NCBI GenBank assembly: GCA_016508695.1
Contig: VNKQ01000006.1
Location: 1,364,001-1,428,000 of the forward strand
Direction of reading: 5' to 3'
Length of the DNA stretch: 64,000 bases
Origin: Hyphodiscus hymeniophilus
Lineage: Eukaryota; Ascomycota; Leotiomycetes; Helotiales; Hyphodiscaceae
In this document: positions 1 through 13,035 of the stretch, in pieces
Layout of the letters: every line of letters starts with the position of its first letter
Position numbering within the stretch: position 1 is the first letter of the stretch
The notes under the pieces: generated by a model
Told to the model about the DNA's origin: nothing
Seen by the model: only the letters and a program-made list of their open reading frames with translations
Databases searched by the model: none
Program-made: the position numbers and the translations under genes

Positions 1-730
1 GCTCTTGGCAACTCAGAAGAGCACTGTCGTCATTGCGGCTTCCACTCCGCTAGCGCATACAGGGGCTCAAAGGTCAGCGCCAGGCCAGGCCCGCAGGGGT
101 CTCTGAATACTTTAACAATACGCAGATATCAATCATGAAAAAACATAAAAATAACGAGGCATGCTCTTAGCTGTCGGAAATGTAAACCTCACTTGAGTAA
201 ATTACCAAAAAAAAACTAGGTATCCTGAAGCCGTGAGTACGACTTCTGTTCGTCGTATGAAAGTATTATTCTCTGTATGAAAGGACGTTGTCGTATTTTT
301 GTAGGATTATTCGGTTGAACTCTTCAAATATGAGAAGGCAGAGATGCCGTCTATGCTGTACTTTCACTGTTGGGATACTGGCTCGTCATGTTGAATGATT
401 TGATAAGAGATGAGTTGATGCGCGACTGAATTCCATTGCAACTTTTTAACGAACGCCTACAGGAGCTATACAGACCAGATCCCTTTTCCCTCTGCCAACT
501 TTTGCCAATGCACAAACAACTAAGGTCTGTAATTCAAAAAAACAAAATCTAAATGCAAAGACAAAAGCAGAGCGAAACCCCAAACATCAATTTTAGCAAC
601 CCAATGCCAGATGGTATCAGCTTAGCCAACTCCATTGTAAAATCAGACCCCACGCTTTCAATGCAGACAGAATGAGATATCCCAAAAATCCCACTCCAAA
701 CGACCAATGAAAATCAGAGAGATGTGACAC
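1..730. other. Left-edge non-coding stretch
   Basis: No supported gene. The DNA is fairly AT-rich, with poly-A tracts near 190-215 and 535-560. The right part is probably the 3' untranslated region of the minus-strand secreted-protein gene that ends at 731. No repeat or RNA gene was recognised. Confidence 0.4.
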
Positions 731-1123
731 TTAGTTGTAGGTGGTCTCGAGGTAGTGGAAGTATGGCTGGCTGATGCCGGAGATGTGGACAGCAGATCCG
801 TTGATTGGGACGATGGTGCCATATTTGGCTTGGAGAACACGAATGTTAGACTGAGCGTTGTAGTTGTTGAGGAGGGTGATGCAGGTTGCTGGGACACCGG
901 AGATTGTCATGGTGAGATCTGCATCATTGGAGAGCATCTTGGGAACCCCAGAGACTCCGTTCTGGTTCATGCAGTTAACGAAGGTGGGCTCAATGTCGGC
1001 TGTGTCGTCGCGGCCGAAGATGGTGGTTGCACCTCTCTTGATGGAGATGGAGCAGCATTGGCCAGCGTTGGCAACTGCGACGAAGCTGGAGACAGCGAGG
1101 ACGACGGTGGTGAATGAAACCAT
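731..1123 (-). CDS. Small secreted cysteine-containing protein
   Basis: An intronless 130-residue reading frame. Residues 1-20 form a clear signal peptide: a short n-region, the hydrophobic core TTVVLAVSSFVAVA, and an ANA-G cleavage site. The mature part is about 110 residues with four cysteines: an adjacent pair at 23-24, and Cys51 and Cys81. A double Cys followed by spaced Cys recalls hydrophobins, but those have eight cysteines in a fixed pattern, so this is not a hydrophobin. The rest is Ser/Thr/Asn/Gly-rich without a domain I recognise. It is probably an extracellular protein or candidate effector. The strand is chosen because the opposite-strand frames lack a signal peptide and look like shadows. 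Function unknown. Confidence 0.7.
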   Translation of the reverse strand: MVSFTTVVLAVSSFVAVANAGQCCSISIKRGATTIFGRDDTADIEPTFVNCMNQNGVSGVPKMLSNDADLTMTISGVPATCITLLNNYNAQSNIRVLQAKYGTIVPINGSAVHISGISQPYFHYLETTYN

Positions 1124-2980
1124 GATTGCGATGTTGGAACTTTGAGGAAAGTTAGAAAGATACTGTTGATTATTGAATTGGAAGGGTATGAAGACGTTCG
1201 GACTGTTGATTGTGATCGTTGTAGTGAGAAGATGATGTGGAAGCTGATGATGAGAGAAGAATGAGAGGGACAGTGAGCCTCCTTATAGCTCCTGTTTGAT
1301 CTTTGCATCGTATGCCTCAATCTGGAGGAAGATGGAGAAACTGGAGCTTAGCTGCGGCTTCAAGTCAGACCCATCCTGGATGCACGGAGCCGCGACGAGC
1401 ATTCTGGCATAGAGGGCTCTATCGGGCACTTCCTAATAAAGATTGTTTGAGATATCTGACGATGCCTTCAATTCTTCCAGCGGCCCAGCCTCCTTCAATC
1501 CGTTGCAAGATGCAGACCAGAGGCTCAGGGTCACTAATCGACCGTAGCAGATGCGACTAATCCTTACGTCGGAGCGTATCAAGCTTGAGTGGATGGGAGG
1601 AAGGTCAGAGATTCTGGCGGCGTAGCAAACTCCCAATGCTCTTGGCAGGCCAGGGCACGACGTAACACTCAATAGGAAGGTAATTAATTTTGGGAGGCTG
1701 GGGAAGGGCTTGGCGCTTGCCGGAATAAACGCTGTCAAGTTGTCAATAGACCAACCAACCACTCACTCCATCTTCCTTGTGTACTTCTCTCAGCCCTAGA
1801 GGATCACAGCCGCGTGCATATCCTCGACCATGCAGCACTCGCTGTTTGGCATAAGCCTCGCCGCTATTTCAGGCAATTGAAGCTTCCTTTGGGGGCCAGG
1901 AACGGACAGACTCCTGTTCCATATCTAGAAGTAGGTTGTCAGATCACGGACATGTAGGAATAATTCGACGGAGCTTCAGAACCTGGCAAAAGATGTCTTT
2001 CACTTGAATCATCCGTATCTCATGTGTTGATAACTCTTCGGTGGCCCTCTGGGAGCACTAGATTTGAATCTCCTTCGTACCCCAATATTCACAGAGCATC
2101 ACGACACTTATTGTGCGACAAGAATAGTGCAAACCCCAGGCAGGGAATCAAGAGCCTTCATCGAAGTAACAAGTTACCTTGAGGTCCAGTTTTCATCATT
2201 CGTTAATTTGGTGTATTTTACAAGTTAGGTAGCCTGCCCGACCGAAATCATGAAAGCCCAATTTACGCTAGTGAACCATGAACAAACTGTCTAACGGTCC
2301 CCAACTTTCCAGTCTATAACCACATAACAAGGATTTTGTAAAATAACTGATAAGACCCTTCATAAATTAGAGATAGTTAATCTAGTAGAGAAGCGAGGTG
2401 TTAAAGGGAATCAAAGATGGATAAGGCCATTAAACAGGAAAGGTCTCATCATTGTTAGCTGTTAGCTATTATTAGCGCATGCTACGGGGAAGGATTTTGG
2501 ATCACGTGCAGAAAGATATGCCAGAAGAGGCTAGCTTTTAGCTAGATTAGAAGTCACTCCTTCGAGGACCACTTAGATGAATCAACTTTCCACTCAATTG
2601 ACGATTCGACCTTTTCAATAATCATTGGAAAGGTTCAAACGTTCAAAATGCCCGAACATCATTGTGAGGCAATAATCAGAATTTATTGTTCCGACAGGTC
2701 AAAAGGCCCGGTTTTTCGAGAGATTGTAAGCGGTAAAAGTTGGGGCGAAACCATGAAATGTTTTGATGTCAAAAAAAACTACCGATATCAAGATGCCCTG
2801 TGAGTCACAAAATAGGGCTATTTATTGTGCAATACAGCACCATATATTCTTATTTCTTTATCAAATTACGATTCAAATAAGTCGTAAAGGAGCTCTCCTG
2901 TTACTCGGAATATTTTGTATCATTTATTAAGCATCATCAAAAGCAAATACACTGCAAGCGATTTTGATTTTATATTCAAT
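1124..2980. other. Intergenic region between divergent genes
   Basis: About 1.86 kb between the divergent starts of the secreted protein (-) and the GNAT gene (+). Only short shadow frames occur. The part from about 2200 to 2980 is AT-rich. It should hold both promoters. I see no repeat or RNA gene. Confidence 0.4.
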
Positions 2981-3601
2981 ATGGAATCTTCGACAGAACA
3001 AGATGCTCGCTCCAAATTCTTCACTCAATCATGGACCGTCACTCTCCCATCTCACCCAGGACTGAAATTCTTCCGCATAACACCCTCATACTTCGACCAA
3101 TGGCTTCCATTAGTGATGGATCCCGCCAACAACGAGCTTCAAGACACCGCCGGCAAAGTGTGGGATAATGCAGCACAGGCTGAATGGAGAGGCCGGGCTC
3201 AAAAACGTTACGATGATCTGAACATTGCGCATAATGGCCTCGATATCCTGGTCGAATTGAATGGCAAGCTTATTGGATATGGTGATATTTATGCTTTCAA
3301 CCCTACAGAGGCTAGTGTGGGCATCATCCTTAACAAGGAGGCTCGTGGGAGAGGCATCGGGAAACTTGGTATTCAGGTCTTCACTCAGCTGGGGTTTGAG
3401 CTTGGGTTGGAAATCAATACGGGGACGATGAAGGCGAATGGTCCGATGAGGGGTATCATGAAAAGTTTGGGGATTGAGGAGATTGAGAAGGTTGTGGAGA
3501 TTCCTGGGAGAGGGGTGGTTGCTGAGATCGAATGGGAGCTGAAGCGTGAGGATTGGAAGAGTATTGATATGAAGATCGAATTTGGGGAGCCTGTCGCTTG
3601 A
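2981..3601 (+). CDS. GNAT-family N-acetyltransferase
   Basis: Predicted 206-residue acyl-CoA-dependent acetyltransferase. The frame is open from an upstream ATG at 2915, but the in-frame ATG at 2981 begins a more typical N-terminus (MESSTEQDARSKFF). The segment around residues 110-150 carries GNAT motif A: a beta-strand ASVGIILN followed by the acetyl-CoA pyrophosphate loop ARGRGIGKLG. A helix (IQVFTQLGFELG) and a strand with an N-G-P-M motif follow. The fold matches fungal GNAT proteins of the Acetyltransf_3 kind, which act on small amines or protein N-termini. The substrate cannot be told from sequence. No intron is needed. Probably cytosolic, as no targeting signal is seen. Confidence 0.82.
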   Translation: MESSTEQDARSKFFTQSWTVTLPSHPGLKFFRITPSYFDQWLPLVMDPANNELQDTAGKVWDNAAQAEWRGRAQKRYDDLNIAHNGLDILVELNGKLIGYGDIYAFNPTEASVGIILNKEARGRGIGKLGIQVFTQLGFELGLEINTGTMKANGPMRGIMKSLGIEEIEKVVEIPGRGVVAEIEWELKREDWKSIDMKIEFGEPVA

Positions 3602-4794
3602 GTGCAGATATGGAGGGGACTTGCCGGCTGGATGCTTTAGAGTCTCTATTGACACTTTCTCACGAGAATCGTGATATTGACTGGATGTGTATATCACACC
3701 GGGACACGTTCAGAGAGTGTGAACGCTCAGGTTTCTTGCTTCAACTGACTGGCATTGGACCGTATGATCTGAGTTGTCCATCATACCATTTGAATTGCCA
3801 CGGTGCTTCATCTTCATCAAGATTATGTCTAAAGTTGTCAAACATTTCGAACGATTGGGATCGATTGATAGGACGACCTTCGTTATCTTGCATTTGGAGA
3901 TATCCCACACGAGGAATGATCCAAAGTTTGGGGCATTCCTGCTCGACAAATAACCTCGGACCGACTGCTCCAACATACCAGAGCCGGAGAAGCAGAGCAT
4001 CCTCAAAAGTTTAACGCATGATTCCAGAGTTGAACGCTCAGAGCGATGCTAAAACTTTTCTATGCTTCTTAGCCCCTGCGCCGGGAAGATCATGTCATGC
4101 GGGGTTCCTAGCTACCTTAGACATATCTGACCCATCATTCCAGTACCTGCAGTGGTTCTGTTTGATTCCTGCAGAAAATAAACTGGAGTAGAGGACTATC
4201 TTGCATTTCTCTGACAATGTCCCAATACTTGGTAGCTCATATTGCCGCCGAAAGGAAGAATTGACTGCCTACCTACATCATATTCCCCAACCCCCAACTT
4301 TACACTTAGCGCTCCCGCCCACTAAAACAAGGCTTTCCGCTTCCTTGCTTGCTTGGGACAGCTCTTCTGTTGCCTCCAACGACAAATCCATAAACAACTA
4401 TAACAATTGCAATTGCTTTCATTTCGGCCAAAGCTGTTGTGTTTATCGACTGATGTTGATGATTCATGTCAGCACTTCACTTTCGTTCTAAGTGGAGAAT
4501 TCCTCTTCACCGCGAAACTCGACTGTGATCATCAACCTGTCACCGCCCGACACATATTTACTTAAATCTCCGACTCTCGAGGCCCACCACCAGTTTGCAA
4601 CTCAACCACAATCACTTTGCTTCGGATTGCTTCTATTCTAGACCTCTATGTTACAAATACGACTTTGCACAACCACCACACAACCCTGACCTCACGCCGC
4701 TGTGAAGGCTCACCCCACATGCTTTCCCGTCGAATCATCCACCCATCGTTCCCCTCTAAGCGCCTGCGTGATTCGAGCGCACACAACACCAACA
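3602..4794. other. Intergenic region and probable 5' leader of the 4795 gene
   Basis: 1.2 kb with only short frames. The last 300 bases before 4795 are rich in C, T and A (many CCACC and CAACAC runs) and look like a fungal promoter and untranslated leader. An in-frame ATG at 4702 exists but adds 31 residues of low-quality sequence. Confidence 0.4.
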
Positions 4795-7485
4795 ATGGCT
4801 CATAAGGAGCGCGATGTTGGTTCTGAGGAGAGACCAAGTGAGAGAAGGCACAGAACGAAAGGCGAGAAGGATTCGAGTCGTGCGCACAAGTCATCCAGAA
4901 GCACCAAGCCAAAGATCATCGACCCCGCGACCGGCGAACCTGTCAAGAGTTCTCATCGAAGACGCAAAGATAAGGATAGAGAGAACGATCTGGAATCAGA
5001 CCCATCGAACTCAATGGCGGATCTTGTTCCTGAGTTGGCAAGGACAGCATCTGCTCCTGGGACAATATCGAGGAGCAGTCTACCGTACCCTAGCTTCAAC
5101 AAGGCGTACAGTAAGGAGGCAGTGAACAGCAGGGAGGATTTTGGCACATCAGCGAAGAAGACGAACCCATTCACTCCTGAATCGACAGACCTCGGCTCAG
5201 ACGAAAAGCGAAGATCGAAATCTGTCGATAATACAGCTCCCCGTGCTGCGAATGTCATGAAGGATGGCAGACCACCAAGCCCACCTGACACAGAATTCTC
5301 GCAGTTCTCACACTTATCTCAGCAGAGAAAGGCGACGCCGACTCGGATGACGAGGTTGCAAGAGGACGAGGAGACAGAATCGAGACCCAGCTCAAGAAAC
5401 TCGTTCTTTAGCAGGACAAAGAAGGATGATAGGTCTAAAGTTTCCACTAAGTCCAAAGGCTCAAAAGCCAGCACAGCTGTCAAATCACCAAGGAAGGCGG
5501 AGCATACCCCGAATGAGGAAGACACAGCAAGGGAAGGTCATGACAAGAATGAAGATATTGGATCCAGAGTGGACTCAAACGTCACATCAGTTGCACCTGA
5601 GAAGATCCAACCAGAACCTGCGGCACCGAGACCAGCGCCTTTGGACACTTACTCTTCCCCTGACTCTGCACAGGATTCCTCGCCAAGAACACCAACCCAA
5701 ACTCCCCAGTTTCCTCCCCCTTCTGCAGTAGAAATCAAGCCCTCACCATCTCCGTTCATTCACTTCGACATACCCGAGAAAGAATCCAGTGCTTACGATT
5801 CCCCACAACCCCCTCCGCCTCCTCCCCCGCCTACGGTACCGATTAATATCCCTCAAGTCGATTATTTGATGCAGAATGGAGGATTGCCACGTCTAGCCCC
5901 AAAGACATTGCTTTCTGGGGTGTCTACTTTCACTAGACAAGGGACAACACAAGCCGCGGGTCCCGTGCCTTCAGAAATTGAGAGAATATTTGGGCCATTC
6001 TACAATGTTCTAGACCAATACGAGACTGTCATCAACAAGAATGGGTCAATTGCAGTAGCTACAGGATATCGATCGGTCGCAAGGCGATTACTGGACAGAC
6101 TGGAGAATGTCTTCAATAGGGATCTCTCATCTGAAGGATGTTTCTGCTTTATGTGCCAGAATGTGGACCCCACTGAGCACGAAGGCAGTAGGGGACTTGG
6201 ATGGGGTGAAGTGCTGGAATGGGTCAGCAATAGGCGGGAGCTACCTCTTTGGCCTGCGTTTGATTTTGCTACTCTTGGTGTTAAAGCTGCCGATGAGCTT
6301 GCAGGGCTTGGAATATCTGGCCATCATCGAAATGCAAGCGATCCTGTGAGACCTGGATCTCCTGTGAAGATTGATCCTGATATCGCAGAGGAATATCGAG
6401 ATCACTTTCTTCAACAATCAAAGAAAACCAAAATGGCTGTCAATCGTTGGCTTTCTAGCTGCCCACAAACTGCAGCCACACCTCCGCAAGAAGTCGACGA
6501 CGAGACTCTATCTTTTGCTATATTGACGCATCTCGACCAAACTCATCGACCCCTCTTCAATACTTTGATCTCTGGCTCGACAGTCCTTCAGCCTGTTACA
6601 CGAGCACCGACACCGCTTCGCAAACCTCGCTCTGATTTCATGGTTAAGACTGTACAGTCGCTGCAAAGACTTTATCGGCTACCATTACCACCACGAGACC
6701 CCGAAGCCGCAGTCTATCTACTAAAGAATCCCCATATTCATAATCTCCTTGCCACATTATCTGGCATTAGCGTTTCTGAATGGGAAATTCTCACATCAGG
6801 TCGGTTTGACGGCTTCTTATGGTCAGGCGCCGAGTCTGAAATGGCGTCTCCTGCTGCTTCGAGAGGCCCTACACCTTCGAACGCGCCTCCACTCCGAAGT
6901 CCAATGTCCCCTGGTATCCGACAAGCAACTGGATCTCGCACAACTACGCCCTTCTCACCAATGCGTGGCCAGGCCTTCTCACCCGCTCTTGGCTCCAACG
7001 GTTTTCCAATATCACGTGGTCCAACACCCTTCTCCAACCGCCATCCCGTCTCCAACGACGAAGAAACCGAGATCGCCATCTTAGCCGAAATAGAGCGCGA
7101 AATCTACCAAGGCATGGAGATCCTCGAAGACGCATTTGAAGGGCTACATCGCAAAGCCGAAATGGTTCGTAGAGCTCTCCGAGAGCGCGGCGCTGGTCTC
7201 TCAATATCCTTGCAATCGCGGAGAACGAGCCATCCGGATATCATCAGTGGATGGACCCCGGTCCCTCCACCAGCTGGACTCGGACCTGGTTACGAGAGAC
7301 CGGCTTGGGGAGATGGAGGTAGTGAGTTGAACAGTGAGAGTGATTGGGATCCTGGCGATGAGATGATGTCTGAGATTGCGCCTGATGATTCGGCGAGTAA
7401 CATCAGCAGCTCTCGACATAGGAGACCGAAACGAAGAAATGAACGAAGAACTCCTGCTCTAGTTGAGGAGGAAGATGAGGATTGA
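4795..7485 (+). CDS. Large conserved, mostly disordered fungal protein
   Basis: A single-exon gene of 896 residues, starting at the ATG at 4795 (MAHKERDVGSEERP). The first 390 residues are low-complexity: Lys/Arg/Ser-rich at the start, then Ser/Pro-rich, with a polyproline stretch near residue 345. An ordered region follows, roughly residues 400-680. It includes SEIERIFGPFYNVLDQYE, a Cys cluster CFCFMCQ and a long helical part around LQRLYRLPLPPRDPEAAVYLL. A second disordered Pro/Ser-rich part comes next, then a helix near residue 770 (EETEIAILAEIEREIYQGMEILE fits a coiled coil), and an acidic C-terminus. I recognise the layout as a conserved filamentous-fungal protein without an established role. 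The basic N-terminus would suit a nuclear or cytoskeletal scaffold, but that is a guess. Confidence 0.8.
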   Translation: MAHKERDVGSEERPSERRHRTKGEKDSSRAHKSSRSTKPKIIDPATGEPVKSSHRRRKDKDRENDLESDPSNSMADLVPELARTASAPGTISRSSLPYPSFNKAYSKEAVNSREDFGTSAKKTNPFTPESTDLGSDEKRRSKSVDNTAPRAANVMKDGRPPSPPDTEFSQFSHLSQQRKATPTRMTRLQEDEETESRPSSRNSFFSRTKKDDRSKVSTKSKGSKASTAVKSPRKAEHTPNEEDTAREGHDKNEDIGSRVDSNVTSVAPEKIQPEPAAPRPAPLDTYSSPDSAQDSSPRTPTQTPQFPPPSAVEIKPSPSPFIHFDIPEKESSAYDSPQPPPPPPPPTVPINIPQVDYLMQNGGLPRLAPKTLLSGVSTFTRQGTTQAAGPVPSEIERIFGPFYNVLDQYETVINKNGSIAVATGYRSVARRLLDRLENVFNRDLSSEGCFCFMCQNVDPTEHEGSRGLGWGEVLEWVSNRRELPLWPAFDFATLGVKAADELAGLGISGHHRNASDPVRPGSPVKIDPDIAEEYRDHFLQQSKKTKMAVNRWLSSCPQTAATPPQEVDDETLSFAILTHLDQTHRPLFNTLISGSTVLQPVTRAPTPLRKPRSDFMVKTVQSLQRLYRLPLPPRDPEAAVYLLKNPHIHNLLATLSGISVSEWEILTSGRFDGFLWSGAESEMASPAASRGPTPSNAPPLRSPMSPGIRQATGSRTTTPFSPMRGQAFSPALGSNGFPISRGPTPFSNRHPVSNDEETEIAILAEIEREIYQGMEILEDAFEGLHRKAEMVRRALRERGAGLSISLQSRRTSHPDIISGWTPVPPPAGLGPGYERPAWGDGGSELNSESDWDPGDEMMSEIAPDDSASNISSSRHRRPKRRNERRTPALVEEEDED

Positions 7486-8424
7486 GTCTGCCATTTCGAC
7501 ACTTTGAACAGCGAACAACGAATATTACGAACGAATTACGAAAGAACTGAAATGACGACAGTACCAGACATGTAGCCATCATACGGAACATACAGGACGG
7601 ATGAGAGCGAACTTGTAGCGGTTTGGCGAAGTTGAATGGAAAAGATATCTTTCCAGGTTGTGTATATGAAATTGACATTTGAGTTGGTATCTTGCATTGT
7701 ACCGGAGTTTAATTGTTGCATAGCTGGCAGGATATTTTCCCTCGACACTATAGTTTGAGCGGCTTGACTTGACACCAATGAAATATTGATGAAATGGAGG
7801 TCCGCAATAGATGTGATTTACTCTTTATAAATTATTCGACTCGAGACCTTTCTTGCGCAACCCATCTACCTCCTCGAATAAAGGTCTGAATACACAAAGA
7901 AAGACTCGAGTCAAAAGGACGTGGCGGTAAAGGATGTAACAATGTATTGTAAACATCCAAACACCCAAATATCCAAATAATTAGAAATTGATTGCTCCCT
8001 GGAATGCTGGATTATTTCGAGGTCAAAAGTTGGTTGCCACTTATGGGTGAGGTTTCAAGCGCGATGGTTGTTCTCTTGTCGAAGTGACAACGACCCGTTA
8101 TTACACTACACACAACAGTAAATAACTCGGTACTCGGTTTCAACCTGACCACAAAACCTCCACTTCAGCTCACGATACTCCACTAGGAATCACATCAATG
8201 CTCAGGTCATGGCAAATTAACACTCAAATCCATCCAAACAGTTATAAACAGCACATCATCCTAGTTCTGGCTCAGACTCACGAAGTAGCTCTACAACAAG
8301 CATCACAAGCAAGTTCGTAAAGAAACTGTCTATTCCCGGTCCTTTATGTAATCTAGACTTCGGTCTCAAAGTAGAGAACTTCCTATGCCAAATGAAGCTT
8401 TTACAACGCCATCCATACCCGTAT
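7486..8424. other. Convergent intergenic region
   Basis: 0.94 kb between the stop of the disordered-protein gene and the stop of MET3. It probably consists of two 3' untranslated regions. No frame here resembles a protein, and no repeat was seen. Confidence 0.45.
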
Positions 8425-10444
<2,020 letters not shown>

Positions 10445-11451
10445 ATTGAAGGGGGATCGGTGTGAGGGAGAAGGAGAAGAAGAATAATGAGGCAGCAAGT
10501 CAATTGGAGTGTTGGGAAAGGGAGCAAAGTGGGTTATGTATTTTTTTTGCCCTTGGTAAACTGCCGCTGTCTGACCCAAAGAGTGCAGAGGAACTTTCTT
10601 ACAAAGAGGCGTCCCACCATGCCTCCCCCCGTGTGATGACGTGCTTCCTAGCCTTTCCATAAGGGCCGACCACCGACTTACGAGTTGCGGAAGCGGAATT
10701 TGAAGCAATACCCAGGCACAGCACATAAGGCGTAACACATCCAACAGATTCGCAATATATCCATAGCTTGGGGGTCAGGGTGCTGAGGCGGCTGAAGTGT
10801 TGAAAGGGATATATATAGTTACATCAAGCAAGCAGATGAGACACAAGGCAGTCCGATTCCATAACAATCGACTATTTCAGGATAAAGCACTGCGCTGTAT
10901 TTCTAGCGACGGCGGAAAGAACCTTATTTGGTAGATCTCTGCCATGTGTCTAGAATAGAACTCATCTCGCCCCATAGAAGAAGGGACACATCCAATTACA
11001 ACATGTCACTGTCACCACGGCCCTTGTTGTCATACTTCGTTTCCTGTCATCAAGGAGCGCAGGATCTGTTTCGAGTTTGAGAAAGATCTAATCTTATCTT
11101 ATCCATCTTATCGTAGTTTTCTACATTCGATAGACACCTGAAAGCAGCCTTGTTACATGACTCGGTCAACATCAACGCTCAGGTAATCCGAGGCGAAGCT
11201 TGATTTGAGGGCTTGATTGGGACGAAGAAACGAGTGATTTATAGTTTGCGTTTTAGGATTGCCTCGATTTGGTAGCTACAATTGTTCCGCCCTATGCTGC
11301 TTTTACAACGGTGTTCCGCAAAATCGGCCTGAACTGAGCGGTCTATTCAATCTAAAGTCCGACAACGGCAATTGCCGCATCTTAGGAATTTGGAGCTTGA
11401 ACTTTTCGACAAAGCACACTCAAAAGCTCATATCGTCCACGAACAACCATT
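10445..11451. promoter_or_regulatory. Shared divergent promoter of MET3 and ISD11
   Basis: 1,007 bases between two divergent start codons. No credible coding frame. It contains a bZIP-like ATGACGT element at 10636-10645 on the MET3 side and a cluster of TATCTTATC-type repeats near 11090-11115. The regulatory reading is inference from position. Confidence 0.45.
10636..10645 (+). promoter_or_regulatory. Possible CYS3/MetR-like bZIP site upstream of MET3
   Basis: ATGACGTGCT matches the known fungal CYS3/MetR consensus ATGRYRYCAT at 8 of 10 positions and contains the TGACGT core of many bZIP sites. It lies about 190 bases upstream of the MET3 start codon. A match this loose occurs often by chance. 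Confidence 0.25.
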
Positions 11452-12102
11452 ATGTCAATAATCCAAGGCGCAAAGGGAGATGCTGCATTTCAAGCTAGAT
11501 CGCTGGTAAGCGCACCCCCAACTTGCTTTTCTCCAGACCTCTCGCCACTGCTATCCAGCTGTGGACTAACAGGATGCCAACACGGAGATATCTTACAATC
11601 AACTCTAGCTAACCTCGCAACAGTACCGGCAACTATTAAGACAAGGCGAACAATTCGCGGCCTATAATTTCAGAGAATATGCGAAGCGTAGGGCGAGGGA
11701 TTCGTTCAGGGAACATAAAAATGTGACGGACGAGAGAGATATCCAGGAGCTGATGCAGAAGGGATTGAAGGAGCTACAAGTGCTGAAGGTGCGTGAGATA
11801 CGGCAACTCCGGACTACAGAGCTGCGGAGTACCTGTATGGTCTGGCATGGCAGATATATAGTGGGATGCGACATCAGATGTGTTCCATGAGTAGGAAAGT
11901 AACTGTTGGCTGATATGTTGCTATACAGAGGCAAACCGTTGTCAGCCAGTTCTATCAGATGGATCGTTTGGTTGTTGAGGGTGGAAAGACGGTATGGGAT
12001 CCTTGAAGTTGAACGGATTTGAGCCGAACAGAAGCTGATTTATAATAGGGTAAACAAAGTGGTCGAAGAAATGATATAGTAAGGCAGAAGGACACTGGGT
12101 GA
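11452..12102 (+). CDS. ISD11: ISD11, LYR-motif partner of mitochondrial cysteine desulfurase
   Basis: Small protein that stabilises the cysteine desulfurase Nfs1 in mitochondrial Fe-S cluster assembly. No single frame shows it. Four exons join as 11452-11505, 11624-11788, 11929-11991 and 12049-12102, all GT-AG and in phase 0, giving 111 residues. The protein reads [18 protein letters not shown] then [20 protein letters not shown], so the LYR tripeptide is split exactly across the first intron. The later [13 protein letters not shown] and [18 protein letters not shown] segments match the LYRM4/ISD11 pattern, including the conserved Phe after the LYR helix. Length compares well with the roughly 90-110 residues of the family. 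Divergent from MET3. Confidence 0.9.
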
Positions 12103-13035
12103 GTGACATCTCTCTGGATTCTTGGGTGATGGAATTTTTATTCTCGGATCCTTTCATGAGATACCTTTATTGACGACTTACAGCTGGGATTGATGAGACA
12201 CTCGATGGCCGGGAGGTTCGTCATTTCATGGAGTCTGTTGAGGAGAAAGGCATACGGAGCGAGAGCACATGCCTGGCATCACTTGTATAATATGCAGAGG
12301 GAGTCCGCTTGGTACAGACCAGGTCTAAATACTCCAATGGCCTTGGGAATCACACCTCAATAGAGAAATATTTCTCATACACTGGATATTGCGCATTTGA
12401 AGGCTTCCTGTTTGTTGGGCAGCAACAACATATTAACTTGATATAGATTCTATGACCTCTCAGGATCAAACACATCACAGACCTGCAGAATAGGAGAAAA
12501 AGAACTGCATTTCATTCGACTCAGAGCCGGTAAGACAGAAAGAGCAAGCACTTGGATGGCACGTGACTGTACACCATGGGTCCGCTTCTCGGATAACATG
12601 GCGATGGCTTCAATCGCGAACTTCAACAGCAAGCTTCCTTTGTAGACTTGCGATTCACACCTCCCTCCGTCGCATATTTCAAATCATATTCTTCGGGAAT
12701 TTCTATCGCGGAGTATGCATCTCCAAGTTCACGCGTAAACCGAGAGCAACCTGCATCACAATTGCTAACATGAGTTCACAAACCAGGCATTCTCGACTGC
12801 GACACACCAAGACACTTGACTGTAGTCATTTTTATACCTCCGACTAGACAGCTACCCTATCTCGAGACTGAAGTAATGATATACTCTACCGTTGAATGAA
12901 CCATACAGCTGCGAAGCACAACCCAATCTATTGAGGTCGAGTCTGAGGGAGCTCGAGTTACCGCTCCCACACAACGCGAGGGCTTCCAAGGGTTGAACGG
13001 AGACATTTAGCCTTATCCAGGAAAGCCTTGAGATT
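12103..13035. other. Intergenic region
   Basis: 0.93 kb between ISD11 and the next plus-strand gene. Only short frames that do not match splice-compatible neighbours. It should hold the ISD11 3' end and the promoter of the gene starting at 13036. Confidence 0.4.

Noticed and set aside
755..1117. 120-codon plus-strand frame over the secreted-protein gene
   Set aside because: It is an antisense shadow. It lacks a signal peptide and a sensible composition, whereas the minus strand gives a clean secreted protein.
731..1123. Calling the secreted protein a hydrophobin
   Set aside because: Only four cysteines, whereas hydrophobins have eight in a fixed spacing.
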